Shown here piece after piece: positions 8,915 to 17,282 of a DNA stretch of 64,000 bases (positions within the stretch are counted from its first letter, which is position 1; each line of letters begins with the position of its first letter). The notes beneath the pieces were generated by a model, which was not told the origin of the DNA, made no database searches, and saw only the letters and a program-made list of their open reading frames with translations. The position numbers and the translations under genes were made by a program. Source of the DNA: Lysobacter sp. 5GHs7-4 (GTDB taxonomy: Bacteria > Pseudomonadota > Gammaproteobacteria > Xanthomonadales > Xanthomonadaceae). The DNA is taken from assembly GCF_021284765.1 (NCBI RefSeq), contig NZ_CP089924.1, forward strand, positions 2,374,001 to 2,438,000, written 5' to 3'.

Positions 8915-10036
8915 TCAGTTCTGGAACGGGGTGTTTTCGGCGAAGTACTCGTGGTTGTCGGCATTATCCAGCGCGTTGGCCGGATTGCTGATCGCCAGAT
9001 TCTTGGCGCCGCTCTGGCCATACACGTGATCGTCGGTGCCGGCGACCGCGTTGAAGTGGCTCATCTCGTGGATCAGGGTGCCGGCCTTGGAGTCGGTGCC
9101 GGTCAGCGGCGCGTTCCAGAACGCCTTACAGACGTAGATCTGGTACGGCTGGTTCGGATACACGTAGGCGTAGGCGCTGCTGGTGCAGCCGCAGTTGATG
9201 GTGATCTGGCCGTTGTTCTGGTCCATCGCCGCGTCGATCGACACGAAGTGCTGGCGCGCGGTGCTGTAGCGCGACGAGGTGTAGGCGCCGAACCAGGTGG
9301 TGTAGCGCGCGCCGACGGTGCCGCCGTTGAGGTAGCCCTTGGCGTTCTCGGAGTAGCTGCGTGCCGAGTTCACCGCCTGGCCGGCGGTGGTGATGCGCGA
9401 GCTGGTGCAGCCGACGTAGTTGACGCCGTTGACCACCTGGGTCGGGCCGACCGGCTTGGCCTTGGCGCTCACGCGCTGCGCCGCGTCCAGCTTGGCGCCG
9501 CCGTCCACCCACATCCGCAGCGGCGCGCTGCGCGCGCTCATCGGCAGGCCGTTGCGCTGGTTGAGCATCTTGCGGTCGTCGGTGGAGGCGAACTGCAGCG
9601 GCGCGTTGTAGGTGACGGTGTAGTCGCCGGCCTTGGACAGATCGTAGGCCGAGGCCAGGTCGACCACCACGCGGTAGGTTTCGCCCGGGCGCAGGATCGC
9701 GAAGTCGGCCGCCTGCGGCGCGCCGCGCTTGATCATCGGGCCCTGGTAATCGACCTTGGCGCCGTCGACGCTGACTTCGAACAGGTTGGCGTCCAGCTCC
9801 TCGGTCGGCAGCTGCCACTTGGGCAGGCGCACGGTGCGGCGGCTGGTGTTGGTCACGGCGATCTCGACCGCGCCCTGCAGCGCGCCGGCGTCGGCGCCCA
9901 GTGCGGCGATGCCGCTGTCGAACGAACTGATGCTCACGCGCAGCGGATTGGTGGGGGCGGCGGGGCCGGCGGCGGTGGCGGCGGCGATCGCGCCGGCCAG
10001 CACGGCGGTGCCCGAAACGACATGCAGTAGCTTCAT
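8915..10036 (-). CDS. Secreted M35-family metalloendopeptidase (peptidyl-Lys endopeptidase-like)
   Basis: An aspzincin zinc protease. Of 373 residues, 1-23 form a signal peptide, about 30-180 form a beta-rich propeptide-like domain, and the C-terminal catalytic domain carries HEMSH (His323, Glu324, His327) and GTDDHVYG with Asp336 exactly nine residues after the second histidine, the third zinc ligand of this family. Paired cysteines fit disulfides after export. The GTxDxxYG form is that of Lys-specific members such as Grifola GfMEP and Lysobacter homologues; specificity here is inferred. ATG 10036 is chosen because AGGAG lies 8 bp upstream; the ATG at 10045 abuts it. Expected role: extracellular protein digestion during predation or saprophytic growth. 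Confidence 0.92.
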   Translation of the reverse strand: MKLLHVVSGTAVLAGAIAAATAAGPAAPTNPLRVSISSFDSGIAALGADAGALQGAVEIAVTNTSRRTVRLPKWQLPTEELDANLFEVSVDGAKVDYQGPMIKRGAPQAADFAILRPGETYRVVVDLASAYDLSKAGDYTVTYNAPLQFASTDDRKMLNQRNGLPMSARSAPLRMWVDGGAKLDAAQRVSAKAKPVGPTQVVNGVNYVGCTSSRITTAGQAVNSARSYSENAKGYLNGGTVGARYTTWFGAYTSSRYSTARQHFVSIDAAMDQNNGQITINCGCTSSAYAYVYPNQPYQIYVCKAFWNAPLTGTDSKAGTLIHEMSHFNAVAGTDDHVYGQSGAKNLAISNPANALDNADNHEYFAENTPFQN

Positions 10037-10231
10037 TCGACCCATCTCCTTGTCTACGTTCTTGGCGAGGCCCGCGGGGGCGGACCTGCCGACACTAATC
10101 CTGTGTCCTGTCGCCGCAACGGGCTGGCGCACGCATTTATGCGCTACCAAGCGTGACTGCCGTTGCAGTGTGCGCATCCGCGGACCGATGCTGCTGTGCA
10201 GCATGCGGTGCGGCGCACAAACCGCGGGCAC

Positions 10232-10260
10232 AAAAAAAGCGGCCCGCCGTAGCGGGCCGC
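10232..10260 (-). terminator. Rho-independent terminator of the glycine-zipper lipoprotein gene
   Basis: GCGGCCCGC - CGTA - GCGGGCCGC with seven A's on the plus strand (T-run on minus). Stem identical to that at 8867-8888, loop differing by one base. Confidence 0.9.
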
Positions 10261-10283
10261 CCGAGGCTAGACGACGCGGGCGC

Positions 10284-10760
10284 TTAGCGCACCCAGGCCC
10301 GCCCGTTGTAGACGCGCACATAGCTGCCTTCGCGCACGCCGCCCAGGTCGTTCTGGGTGACCACCGTGGTGCGGCCGTCGTCCATGCGCACATAGACGTT
10401 GAAGCGGCCGTTGTCGACGCGGTTCTGGATCGCGTTGCCGGCGATCGCGCCGCCGACCGCGCCGGCCACCGCGGCGACGTTCTGGTTGCCCTTGCTGCCG
10501 CCGGTGTGCGACGAGATTTCGTGGCCGGCGACCGCGCCGACGATGCCGCCGAGGACGGCGCCGGTCTTGCTGGGCGCGGAGCCGCCGGCCAGCTGCTCGA
10601 TCCGGGTCACGGTACCGCAGTCGTAGCAGTTGGCCGGGGCATTGCCGTAGCTCGGCTGCGAGTAGCCGCCGGAGGAGTAGCTGGGCCCCGTGGCGCAACC
10701 GGCCAGGGCCAGGGTGGCGGCCGCGGCGATGCCGAGCAGACGTAGATTCTGGGTGTTCAT
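10284..10760 (-). CDS. Glycine-zipper 2TM outer membrane lipoprotein (SlyB-like)
   Basis: A 158-residue lipoprotein with lipobox LALAGC (modified Cys about 22) and a central glycine zipper, about residues 65-105 (VLGGIVGAVAGHE and AGAVGGAIAGNAI), that forms paired membrane-spanning helices. This is the 17 kDa surface antigen/SlyB type, linked to outer membrane integrity. The C-terminal 50 residues are a small SH3-like or beta domain (YVRMDDG, VRVYNGRAWVR). ATG 10760 follows GGAGATCCGA. Single gene with its own terminator. Confidence 0.9.
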   Translation of the reverse strand: MNTQNLRLLGIAAAATLALAGCATGPSYSSGGYSQPSYGNAPANCYDCGTVTRIEQLAGGSAPSKTGAVLGGIVGAVAGHEISSHTGGSKGNQNVAAVAGAVGGAIAGNAIQNRVDNGRFNVYVRMDDGRTTVVTQNDLGGVREGSYVRVYNGRAWVR

Positions 10761-10901
10761 TCGGATCTCCTGCCGATGGAGGGGCGAGTGGCGATACCCG
10801 CCACGCGCGCTCCAAGCTAGGCGGCCTTGCGTGAACACGCGATCAACCACGGACGTGCCGGGCCGTGGCATTCAGCGCACGGCCGGTCTCGTCCGTCGGG
10901 C

Positions 10902-11354
10902 TCAGCCCTTGAAGTCCTGATGGCAGGCGCCGCAGGCTTCCTGGATCTGCTTGTTGACCGCGCCCACGCCTGCGCAATTGAGCGGCGGGCTGGCCAGTGC
11001 CGCGTCCAGGGTGCCGCGGAATTTGCTGGCGTGCTGGGTGAAGCGCGCGTCGTCCTTGAGGCTGGGGAAGGCCCATTCCAGATCGTCGGCGGTGGTGCGC
11101 AGCGCCTTGAGGTGGGGCAGGGTGTCGGTGGCGGCGCAGCGGTTTTCCTGCACCCGGCTGTCGAGCTGCTTCAGGTGCCAGGCCTGCACGTGCATCACGC
11201 TGTCCGGGAACGGATCCTGGCGCGCCTGCAGCGCGCGCATCAGCATCACCGCGCCGATCGCGCCCATGACCGCGCCGACCAGAAACAGGATCAGGTACTT
11301 CTTGCCGTTGCTGGCGCGCGGTGCTGCGGCGGTGTTGGGCTGGGTATCGCTCAT
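10902..11354 (-). CDS. Membrane-anchored cytochrome c'-like protein
   Basis: 150 residues: a short cytoplasmic tail, one transmembrane helix (about 20-40), and a periplasmic helical domain ending in the haem motif CGACH followed by QDF, placed at the extreme C-terminus as in the cytochrome c'/c556 family (four-helix bundle, PF01322). Two other cysteines (RCAA and LNCAG) could form a disulfide. Role unknown; c' proteins bind NO or transfer electrons. I start at ATG 11354 (GGAGG 7-8 bp upstream) rather than the TTG at 11372, which would include that site in its coding sequence. Divergent from tcdA with 93 bp between. Confidence 0.82.
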   Translation of the reverse strand: MSDTQPNTAAAPRASNGKKYLILFLVGAVMGAIGAVMLMRALQARQDPFPDSVMHVQAWHLKQLDSRVQENRCAATDTLPHLKALRTTADDLEWAFPSLKDDARFTQHASKFRGTLDAALASPPLNCAGVGAVNKQIQEACGACHQDFKG

Positions 11355-11435
11355 TGCCTGGCCTCCATCCAAGATGACCGAACCTTAACACGCAGCGTTG
11401 CGTGTTCCGCCAGCGGTCGCGGCACGCCGCCGCCT

Positions 11436-11441
11436 TACAAT
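11436..11441 (+). promoter_or_regulatory. -10 box (TACAAT) six bases before the tcdA start codon
   Basis: TACAAT ends at 11441 and the ATG begins at 11448. A -10 box at this distance places transcription start on or next to the A of the ATG, the layout of a leaderless mRNA. No ribosome site lies in the six-base gap. No good -35 is visible. Confidence 0.45.
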
Positions 11442-11447
11442 GCGCGC

Positions 11448-12257
11448 ATGAGCGAAAACACCCTGGCGCCCGCATGGCGGGAGCGCTTCGCCGGCATCGA
11501 CCGGCTGTACGGCACCGGCACCGTCGCCCGTCTGTCCGCCTGCCGCGTCGCCGTGGTCGGCATGGGCGGCGTCGGCTCGTGGGCGGTGGAGGCGCTGGCG
11601 CGTAGCGGCATCGGCCATCTGACGCTGATCGATGCGGATGATTTGTGCCTTTCGAACACCAATCGGCAGCTGCCGGCGATGGACGGCCACTACGGCCGCG
11701 CCAAGGTCGAGGTGATGGCCGAGCGCTGCCGCGCGATCAATCCGCAGATCGGCGTGGACGCGGTGCAGAGTTTCCTGACGCCGTCCAACCTGGATGAGCT
11801 GCTGGACCGCGGCTACGACCTGGTGCTGGACGCCTGCGACAGCTTCCGCGCCAAGGTCGAGCTGATCGCCTGGTGCCGGCGGCGCAAGTTGCCGGTGATC
11901 GCGGTCGGCTCCGCCGGCGGCCGCACCGACGCCACCCTGGTGCGCGTGCGCGACCTGTCGCGCACCGAGCACGACGCCATGCTGGCGCTGATCCGCAAGA
12001 AGCTGCGCGGCGAGTTCAACTTCCCCAAGAATCCGGACCGCTACTTCGGCGTCTCGGCGATCTACTCGCTGGAGAACGTCAAGTACCCGCAGGCCGACGG
12101 CACCGTCTGCGGCCTGCGGCCCAAGCTGGACGCCGATGCGGCGCTGAAGCTGGACTGCGGCGCCGGCCTGGGCGCGGCCACGCACATCACCGGCGCGTTC
12201 GCGTTCGCGGCGGTGGGGCGCGCGCTGGAGATTCTGTTGAAGCCCAAGGCTGCGTAA
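11448..12257 (+). CDS. tcdA: tRNA threonylcarbamoyladenosine dehydratase
   Basis: ThiF/E1-like enzyme that uses ATP to cyclise t6A37 to ct6A in tRNAs that read ANN codons. The 269-residue protein has the Rossmann motif VVGMGGVGSW (about 36-45), DADDLCLSNTNRQ (the ATP/acidic binding segment), the cysteine of DACDSFRAK, and the C-terminal PKLDADAALKLDCG stretch typical of TcdA/CsdL. No sulfur-carrier partner is nearby. The ATG at 11448 is only six bases after a -10 box, so translation may be leaderless. A hypothetical cytochrome gene is divergent; a REP pair follows. Confidence 0.95.
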   Translation: MSENTLAPAWRERFAGIDRLYGTGTVARLSACRVAVVGMGGVGSWAVEALARSGIGHLTLIDADDLCLSNTNRQLPAMDGHYGRAKVEVMAERCRAINPQIGVDAVQSFLTPSNLDELLDRGYDLVLDACDSFRAKVELIAWCRRRKLPVIAVGSAGGRTDATLVRVRDLSRTEHDAMLALIRKKLRGEFNFPKNPDRYFGVSAIYSLENVKYPQADGTVCGLRPKLDADAALKLDCGAGLGAATHITGAFAFAAVGRALEILLKPKAA

Positions 12258-12288
12258 GCCTTGGCAGGCGCGTACGCGTTGCTGCTGT

Positions 12289-12378
12289 CTGTGAGAGCGA
12301 CGTAAGTCGCGATCGAACTCCATCCACGGTGCGTCCCGCCTGCAGGGCGACCCATCGCGACGTACGTCGCTGCCACAG
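12289..12378. repeat. REP doublet in inverted orientation (REPIN-like)
   Basis: A direct-sense unit CTGTGAGAGCGACGTAAGTCGCGAT at 12289-12313 and an inverted unit, CATCGCGACGTACGTCGC..CACAG, at 12352-12378, 38 bp apart. Same family as the copies at 19.65-19.93, 38.37 and 61.71-61.81 kb. Confidence 0.7.
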
Positions 12379-12402
12379 AAAGCACCGACGAAAGACCGGC
12401 CC

Positions 12403-13182
12403 TTACGAGCTTTCCGCAGGCAGCCCGAACAAGCGCTCCGCATTGGCGCTGGTCGCCGCCGCCAACTCGTCCGGCGCGATGCCGCGCAAGGCCGCGATGG
12501 TGTCGCGCACCGTCGCCAGCCGCGCCGGTTCGTTGCGCTGGCCGCGAATGCCCGCGTCGGGTTGATCGGGCGCGTCGGTTTCCAGCAGCAGATGTTCGAT
12601 CGGCATGCTTGCGGCCAGCCCGCGCAGGCGGTTGGCGCGGTCGTAGGTGACCGGGCCGCCCAGGCCCAGCAGGAAGCCGTGCTTCCACAGCTGCCGCGCC
12701 TGTTCTTCGCTGCCCGAGTAGCTGTGCACCACGCCGCGCAGCCGGCCGATGCGGCGCACCGCCGCGATCACCGCGTCCACCGCGCGGCGCGCATGCACGA
12801 TCACCGGCAGATCGAAATCGCGCGCCAGACGCAGTTGGCCGTCGAAGTACAGCGACTGCGCTTCCGGGTCCAGTCCTTCGACGAAATAGTCCAGCCCGCA
12901 TTCGCCCACCGCGAGCGGACGCTCGCGCTCGATCCAGTCGCCCAGCTCGCGCAGGTGCTCGGGCCGGTGCGCGGACAGGTACATCGGATGCAGACCGTAG
13001 ACCGGGTACAGCCCGCGATCCTGCGCGCAGACCTCGCGCAGCTTGGGCCAGCCCTGCGCGCCGACCGCGGGCACCACTTGCCGGGTCACCCCGGCGGCGC
13101 GCGCGCGCGCGATCACCGCGGCGCGGTCGGGGTCGAACTCGGCGGCGTCGAGGTGGCTGTGGCTGTCGACCAGCGTCGCCAC
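12403..13182 (-). CDS. tatD: TatD family metal-dependent hydrolase
   Basis: A 259-residue TIM-barrel metallohydrolase (3'-5' DNA exonuclease or D-amino-acyl deacylase activities known for the family). The metal ligands are seen: HSH at 8-10, the GECGLDY glutamate about 93, and histidines in VIVHARR and VVHSYSG. The GTG at 13182 is the only good start; it lies 3 bp after the stop of the small DUF6116-like gene, so the two form an operon. Downstream there is a REP pair. Confidence 0.95.
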   Translation of the reverse strand: MATLVDSHSHLDAAEFDPDRAAVIARARAAGVTRQVVPAVGAQGWPKLREVCAQDRGLYPVYGLHPMYLSAHRPEHLRELGDWIERERPLAVGECGLDYFVEGLDPEAQSLYFDGQLRLARDFDLPVIVHARRAVDAVIAAVRRIGRLRGVVHSYSGSEEQARQLWKHGFLLGLGGPVTYDRANRLRGLAASMPIEHLLLETDAPDQPDAGIRGQRNEPARLATVRDTIAALRGIAPDELAAATSANAERLFGLPAESS

Positions 13183-13185
13183 GGG

Positions 13186-13407
13186 TCAGCGCGCGGGCGG
13201 GGCCGGCGGCTCCAGCGGAGCGTCCTTGCGCTTCTTCCAATTGGCCAGCAGCAGGGTACCCAGGCCGAGCAGCAGTTCGTCGGCGAACGGCACCAGATCG
13301 GGAATCACCAGGTCCAGTCCGAACAGGACCGCGGTGAGCACGAACAGGCGCGGATAGCTAAGGCGTCCGAGGAAGCCCATCAGGGGAGCGAGCAGAGGAT
13401 TGGCCAT
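13186..13407 (-). CDS. Small two-helix membrane protein, DUF6116-like
   Basis: 73 residues with two hydrophobic helices (about 17-33 and 42-56), an acidic/proline turn (IPDLVPFADE) between them and a basic tail (NWKKRKD). This matches my memory of the DUF6116 family confined to Xanthomonadales; the family name is from recollection, not a search. ATG 13407 begins the conserved MANPLLAP start. Translationally close to tatD (3-bp gap). Function unknown. Confidence 0.75.
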   Translation of the reverse strand: MANPLLAPLMGFLGRLSYPRLFVLTAVLFGLDLVIPDLVPFADELLLGLGTLLLANWKKRKDAPLEPPAPPAR

Positions 13408-13584
13408 GGACCCACCGGGTTGTGACGCGTGTTGCAACACGCTAACACGGCCTCGCGACGGGTTCATGCGGGGGACAGTTTTGCGGATTTCAATAGGACC
13501 TCGTTCAGGTTTCCGGTGGTGCAATGGCGCCGTCCACACCCGCGGCTCGTCCGCCCAATTCCGCTTCACCGCAGGAGGCTCACG

Positions 13585-14406
13585 ATGAACAAGAACATGT
13601 TGGCTGTAGCGCTGGCATCGCTGCTCGTAGGCGGCGTCGCTGTCGCCGCGTTCCAGAGCTTCCGTGGCAACGGCGCGGCCGCGCCGACCGCCCTCACCGG
13701 CGCCGATGCAGCCACCGCCACCCCGGAAGGCGACATCGCCCCCAACGGCGCCATCGCGACCAACGCCAAGCCCGAGATCGATTACGCCGACGTGATCAAC
13801 GTCAAGCCGATAAACGAGAAGGAAAAGCTGTACGCGACGGTGATCGGCACCGACCCGGTGCGCGAGACCAGCACCTCCTCGACCCCGCGCGAAGTCTGCG
13901 AGGACGTGGTGGTGCAGGAGCGCCTGCCCGAGCGCGACGGCAACGTCGGCGGTACCGTCGCCGGCGCCCTGATCGGCGGCCTGGTCGGCAACCAGATCGG
14001 CGGCGGCAACGGCAAGAAGGCCGCGACCGTGGCCGGCGCCGCGGCGGGCGGCTACATCGGCAACCGCGTCGACCGCAACCACGTCGGCGGCCGGGTCGTG
14101 AACCGCACCGAGCGCCAGTGCCACACCGTCTCGGAGAGCTCGCAGTCCAGCCGCACGGTCGCCTACAACGTCACCTACCGCAACCCGGACGGCACCACCG
14201 GCACCATGCGCACCGAGAGCAAGCCCGGCAGCCGCATCGCCCTGGGCAGCGAGAACAAGGTGGTCGGCTACGACGTGACCTACCGTTACCAGGGGCAGAC
14301 CCAGACCGTGCGCATGGACGAGCGTCCGGGCCAGCAGCTGCCGGTGATCGACGGTCAGGTGGTCACCCAGACCGCCTCGGCCGGCAACGGCAACGAACGC
14401 GGCTGA
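13585..14406 (+). CDS. Exported glycine-zipper 2TM protein (YcfJ-like)
   Basis: 273 residues: an uncleaved or cleaved N-terminal export helix (about 5-23), a glycine zipper at about 133-165 (AGALIGGLVGNQIGGG, AAAGGYIGNR), and a C-terminal region about 185-260 with YNVTYRNPDG and YDVTYRYQGQ, two related beta motifs. Cysteines in REVCEDV and RQCHTV flank the zipper. YcfJ-like proteins sit in the envelope with unknown function. GCAGGAGG gives a strong ribosome site. Monocistronic with a clear terminator. It is the second glycine-zipper envelope protein within 3.3 kb. Confidence 0.87.
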   Translation: MNKNMLAVALASLLVGGVAVAAFQSFRGNGAAAPTALTGADAATATPEGDIAPNGAIATNAKPEIDYADVINVKPINEKEKLYATVIGTDPVRETSTSSTPREVCEDVVVQERLPERDGNVGGTVAGALIGGLVGNQIGGGNGKKAATVAGAAAGGYIGNRVDRNHVGGRVVNRTERQCHTVSESSQSSRTVAYNVTYRNPDGTTGTMRTESKPGSRIALGSENKVVGYDVTYRYQGQTQTVRMDERPGQQLPVIDGQVVTQTASAGNGNERG

Positions 14407-14450
14407 GTGCGCGCGCGGGCACGGCCCGCGGCCAGGCAGCGCTGCAACGA

Positions 14451-14477
14451 CGGGGCCGGAGATCCGGCCCCGTTTTT
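14451..14477 (+). terminator. Rho-independent terminator
   Basis: GGGGCCGG - AGAT - CCGGCCCC followed by GTTTTT, 45 bp after the glycine-zipper gene. Confidence 0.92.
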
Positions 14478-14560
14478 ATTGGCCGCCGTTCGCGGGCGCG
14501 GGATGCGACGGCGTTCGCGCGCGCGACGCCTGATAACGCTTACATGCGGCGTTCGCGGGT

Positions 14561-14590
14561 TTACCCCGGACCGGGCACGCCCAGTACAAT
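14561..14590 (+). promoter_or_regulatory. Candidate sigma70 promoter for gcdH
   Basis: TTACCC (14561-14566) and TACAAT (14585-14590) are 18 bp apart; start of transcription would be near 14597, 30 bases before the ATG. The -35 is weak. Confidence 0.4.
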
Positions 14591-14626
14591 GGCGGTCTTT
14601 CCGTCCAACGGTTTCCTGAGCGCGCC

Positions 14627-15790
14627 ATGGCCCTGCATCCCTACGATCTGTACGACGTCCGTTCCCTGCTCACCGAAGAGGAGCGCGCCGTCCAGGACAC
14701 CGTGGCCCGCTTCACCGACGAGCGCGTGATCCCGATCATCGGCGACGCCTTCGATCAGGGCCGTTTCCCCAAGGAACTGGTGTCCGAGATCGCCGACCTG
14801 GGCCTGCTGGGCTCCTCGCTGCCCGAGCAGTACGGCTGCGCCGGGCTCAACGCGGTCAGCTACGGCCTGATCTGCCAGGAACTGGAACGCGGCGACAGCG
14901 GCATCCGCAGCTTCGTCAGCGTGCAGTCCTCGCTGTGCATGTACCCGATCTACGCCTACGGCAGCGAAGAGCAGCGCCAGCGCTGGCTGCCGGGCATGGC
15001 CCGCGGCGAGATCATCGGCTGCTTCGGCCTGACCGAGCCGCACGGCGGCTCCGATCCGGCCAACATGAAGACCCACGCCAAGAAGGACGGCGCCGACTGG
15101 ATCCTCAACGGCTCCAAGATGTGGATCACCAACGGCAACCTGGCTGACATCGCGATCGTCTGGGCGCAGACCGAAGACGGCATCCAGGGCTTCGTGGTGG
15201 AGAAGGGCATGCCCGGTTTCGCCGCCCAGGAAATCAAGCACAAGATGAGCCTGCGCGCGTCGGTGACCTCGTCGCTGTTCTTCGACAACGTGCGCGTGCC
15301 CGACGCCAACCGCCTGCCCAACGTGAAGGGCCTCAAGGGCCCGCTGGGCTGCCTGACCCAGGCCCGTTACGGCATCACCTGGGGCCCGATCGGCGCCGCC
15401 ATCGCCTGCCTGGACGAAGTGCTGGGCTACACCAAGGAACGCATCCTGTTCGACCGTCCGGTCGCGGCCACGCAGTCGGCGCAGATCAAGATGGCCGAGA
15501 TGGCGCGCCGCATCACCCTGGCGCAGTTGCTGGTGGTGCAGTTGGGCCGACTGAAGGACGCCGGCAACATGCAGCCGACCCAGGTCTCGCTGGCCAAGTG
15601 GAACAACTGCCGCATGGCCATCGACATCGCGCGCGAATGCCGCGACCTGCTCGGCGGCGCCGGCATCACCACCGAGCACGCCGCGATCCGCCATGCGCTG
15701 AACCTGGAATCGGTCATCACCTACGAGGGCACCGAGACCGTGCACCAGCTGGTGGTGGGCCGCGAGCTGACCGGCATCAACGCTTTTTAA
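14627..15790 (+). CDS. gcdH: Glutaryl-CoA dehydrogenase / acyl-CoA dehydrogenase
   Basis: FAD enzyme that oxidises and decarboxylates glutaryl-CoA to crotonyl-CoA in lysine, hydroxylysine and tryptophan breakdown. The 387-residue protein has the family motifs: CFGLTEPHGGSDP (FAD/substrate loop), the WITNG stretch, RYGITWGPIGAA and the catalytic base Glu367 in TYEGT near the C-terminus, as in GcdH rather than short-chain acyl-CoA dehydrogenases. The end, GRELTGINAF, is also typical. No electron-transfer flavoprotein or CoA-transferase gene is adjacent. It is followed by a repeat block, so it is probably alone. Confidence 0.93.
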   Translation: MALHPYDLYDVRSLLTEEERAVQDTVARFTDERVIPIIGDAFDQGRFPKELVSEIADLGLLGSSLPEQYGCAGLNAVSYGLICQELERGDSGIRSFVSVQSSLCMYPIYAYGSEEQRQRWLPGMARGEIIGCFGLTEPHGGSDPANMKTHAKKDGADWILNGSKMWITNGNLADIAIVWAQTEDGIQGFVVEKGMPGFAAQEIKHKMSLRASVTSSLFFDNVRVPDANRLPNVKGLKGPLGCLTQARYGITWGPIGAAIACLDEVLGYTKERILFDRPVAATQSAQIKMAEMARRITLAQLLVVQLGRLKDAGNMQPTQVSLAKWNNCRMAIDIARECRDLLGGAGITTEHAAIRHALNLESVITYEGTETVHQLVVGRELTGINAF

Positions 15791-15820
15791 GTGCTGCTGC
15801 CATCGGCAGCACGATTTACC

Positions 15821-15974
15821 TTCTCCCGCGTGCGGGAGAAGAAGGTGGTCCGAAGGACCGGGTGAGGGCGCGCGGCAATCGGTCACGGCGCAAGCCGCGG
15901 CTGCGGCCCTCACCCCAACCCCTCTCAGCCTTGCACATTCTGCGGGCGCCGCCCGCGGGAGAGGGGTTGAGCCA
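15821..15974. repeat. Composite intergenic palindromic repeat
   Basis: CTTCTCCCGC-GTGC-GGGAGAAG at the left, ACCGGGTGAGGG and its partner CCCTCACCCC in the middle, and CAACCCCTCTC ... GAGAGGGGTTGAG at the right, 150 bp overall with nested inverted arms. Xanthomonads carry this kind of miniature palindromic element between genes. It separates gcdH from the GNAT-GST pair. Confidence 0.6.
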
Positions 15975-16015
15975 AAGCTAAGTGAGATCGCAACACGCCG
16001 CAGGAGAGCCGATTC

Positions 16016-16573
16016 GTGATGCACGTACCCGACATCGAACTGGAAACGCCGCGACTGCTGCTGCGGCCGCCGCGCCTCGAAGACCTCGACGCCTTCGCGG
16101 CCTTCATGTCCGACGGCGACCACGTGCGCTTTCTCGGCGGTGCGCAGTCGCGCGCGATGACCTGGCGCAATATGATGACCGTGATCGGCTCCTGGGCCAC
16201 GCTGGGCTACGGCTTCTTCTCGGTGTTCGAAAAGAGCAGCGGCCGCTGGATCGGCCGACTCGGTCCCTGGCAGCCGGAAGGCTGGCCGGGCACCGAAGTG
16301 GGCTGGGGCATCCTCGCCAGCGAAGGCGGCAAGGGCTACGCCACCGAAGGCGCGACGGCGGCGATCGACTGGGCCTTCGACACCCTGGGCTGGAGCGAAG
16401 TGATCCACACCATCGATTTCGAGAACCAGGCATCCAAGGGTGTCGCAGCCAAGCTGGGCTCGCGCCTGCTGCGCAACGGCCGCCTGCCGGAACCGTTCCA
16501 CGAGAAGGAACTGGAAGTCTGGGGCCAGAGCCGCGAGCAATGGCGCGCGCGCCGCGCGGGAGCGTCGGCATGA
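16016..16573 (+). CDS. GNAT family N-acetyltransferase (RimJ/RimL type)
   Basis: 185 residues with ETPRLLLRPP at the N-terminus, VGWGILASEGGKGYATEGA (acetyl-CoA pyrophosphate loop, about 100-118) and the helix that follows; this is the RimJ/RimL-like Acetyltransf_3 fold. Substrate unknown. The GTG at 16016 has CAGGAG 9 bp upstream; the ATG at 16019 is equally possible. Its stop overlaps the start of the GST gene by four bases (ATGA). Confidence 0.9.
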   Translation: MMHVPDIELETPRLLLRPPRLEDLDAFAAFMSDGDHVRFLGGAQSRAMTWRNMMTVIGSWATLGYGFFSVFEKSSGRWIGRLGPWQPEGWPGTEVGWGILASEGGKGYATEGATAAIDWAFDTLGWSEVIHTIDFENQASKGVAAKLGSRLLRNGRLPEPFHEKELEVWGQSREQWRARRAGASA

Positions 16574-17211
16574 TCGCGATCCACGGCTTCTCGCCCTCGG
16601 GCAACTGCCACAAGCTCAAGCTGCTGCTGGAGCAACTGGGCCAACCCTACCGTTGGGTCGAGGTCGACAGCAGCGTGGGCCAGACGCGCACGCCGCAGTT
16701 CCTGGCGCTGAACCCGAACGGCAAGGTGCCGGTGATGCAGCTGGAGGACGGCCGCACGCTCAGCGAGTCCAGCGCGATCCTGTACTACCTGGCCGATGGC
16801 ACGCCGTTCCTGTCCGACGATCGCTGGGAACGCGCGCAAACCCTGAGCTGGATGAACTTCGAGCAGTACAGCCACGAACCCTACGTGGCGGTGGCGCGCT
16901 TCATCGCCGGCTGGACGCCGCTGGATTCGCCGCGCCGCGCCGATCTGCCGCGCTTGCGTGAGCGCTCGCACGCCGCGCTGCAGGTGATGGAAACCCACCT
17001 CTCCGCGCACGACTGGTTCAGCGCCGGCCGCTACGGCATCGCCGACATCGCCCTGTTCGCCTACACCGACGTCGCCGGCCACGGCGGCGTCGAGCTATCG
17101 CCTTATCCGGCCCTGCAAGCCTGGCTGGCGCGCGTGCGCGCCACCCCCGGCTTCGTGGCGCTGCCGGAACCCGACGCCGCCGCGGCCGCGCGCATCGCGC
17201 AGACCGCGTGA
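16570..17211 (+). CDS. Glutathione S-transferase family protein
   Basis: 213 residues: thioredoxin-like N-domain (about 1-75) with the active-site region FSPSGNCHK, the cis-proline of GKVPVM and the glutathione gamma-Glu contact ESSAI (Glu65-Ser66), then a helical C-domain with the YGIADIALFAY N-capping motif. Cytosolic. Conjugation or thiol-transfer substrate unknown. Starts within the stop of the GNAT gene, so the two are co-translated. Confidence 0.93.
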   Translation: MIAIHGFSPSGNCHKLKLLLEQLGQPYRWVEVDSSVGQTRTPQFLALNPNGKVPVMQLEDGRTLSESSAILYYLADGTPFLSDDRWERAQTLSWMNFEQYSHEPYVAVARFIAGWTPLDSPRRADLPRLRERSHAALQVMETHLSAHDWFSAGRYGIADIALFAYTDVAGHGGVELSPYPALQAWLARVRATPGFVALPEPDAAAAARIAQTA

Positions 17212-17282
17212 GCTGAGCGGCCGCCCACCCGTTTCGTCTTCCCCTTTCTACAAGCCGGCCCGCAGGGGCGGCGGAGTCTCCG

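Noticed and set aside
13585..14406. The glycine-zipper proteins as pore-forming toxins or channel proteins
   Set aside because: The zipper spacing matches SlyB/YcfJ envelope proteins; no immunity gene or secretion gene lies nearby.
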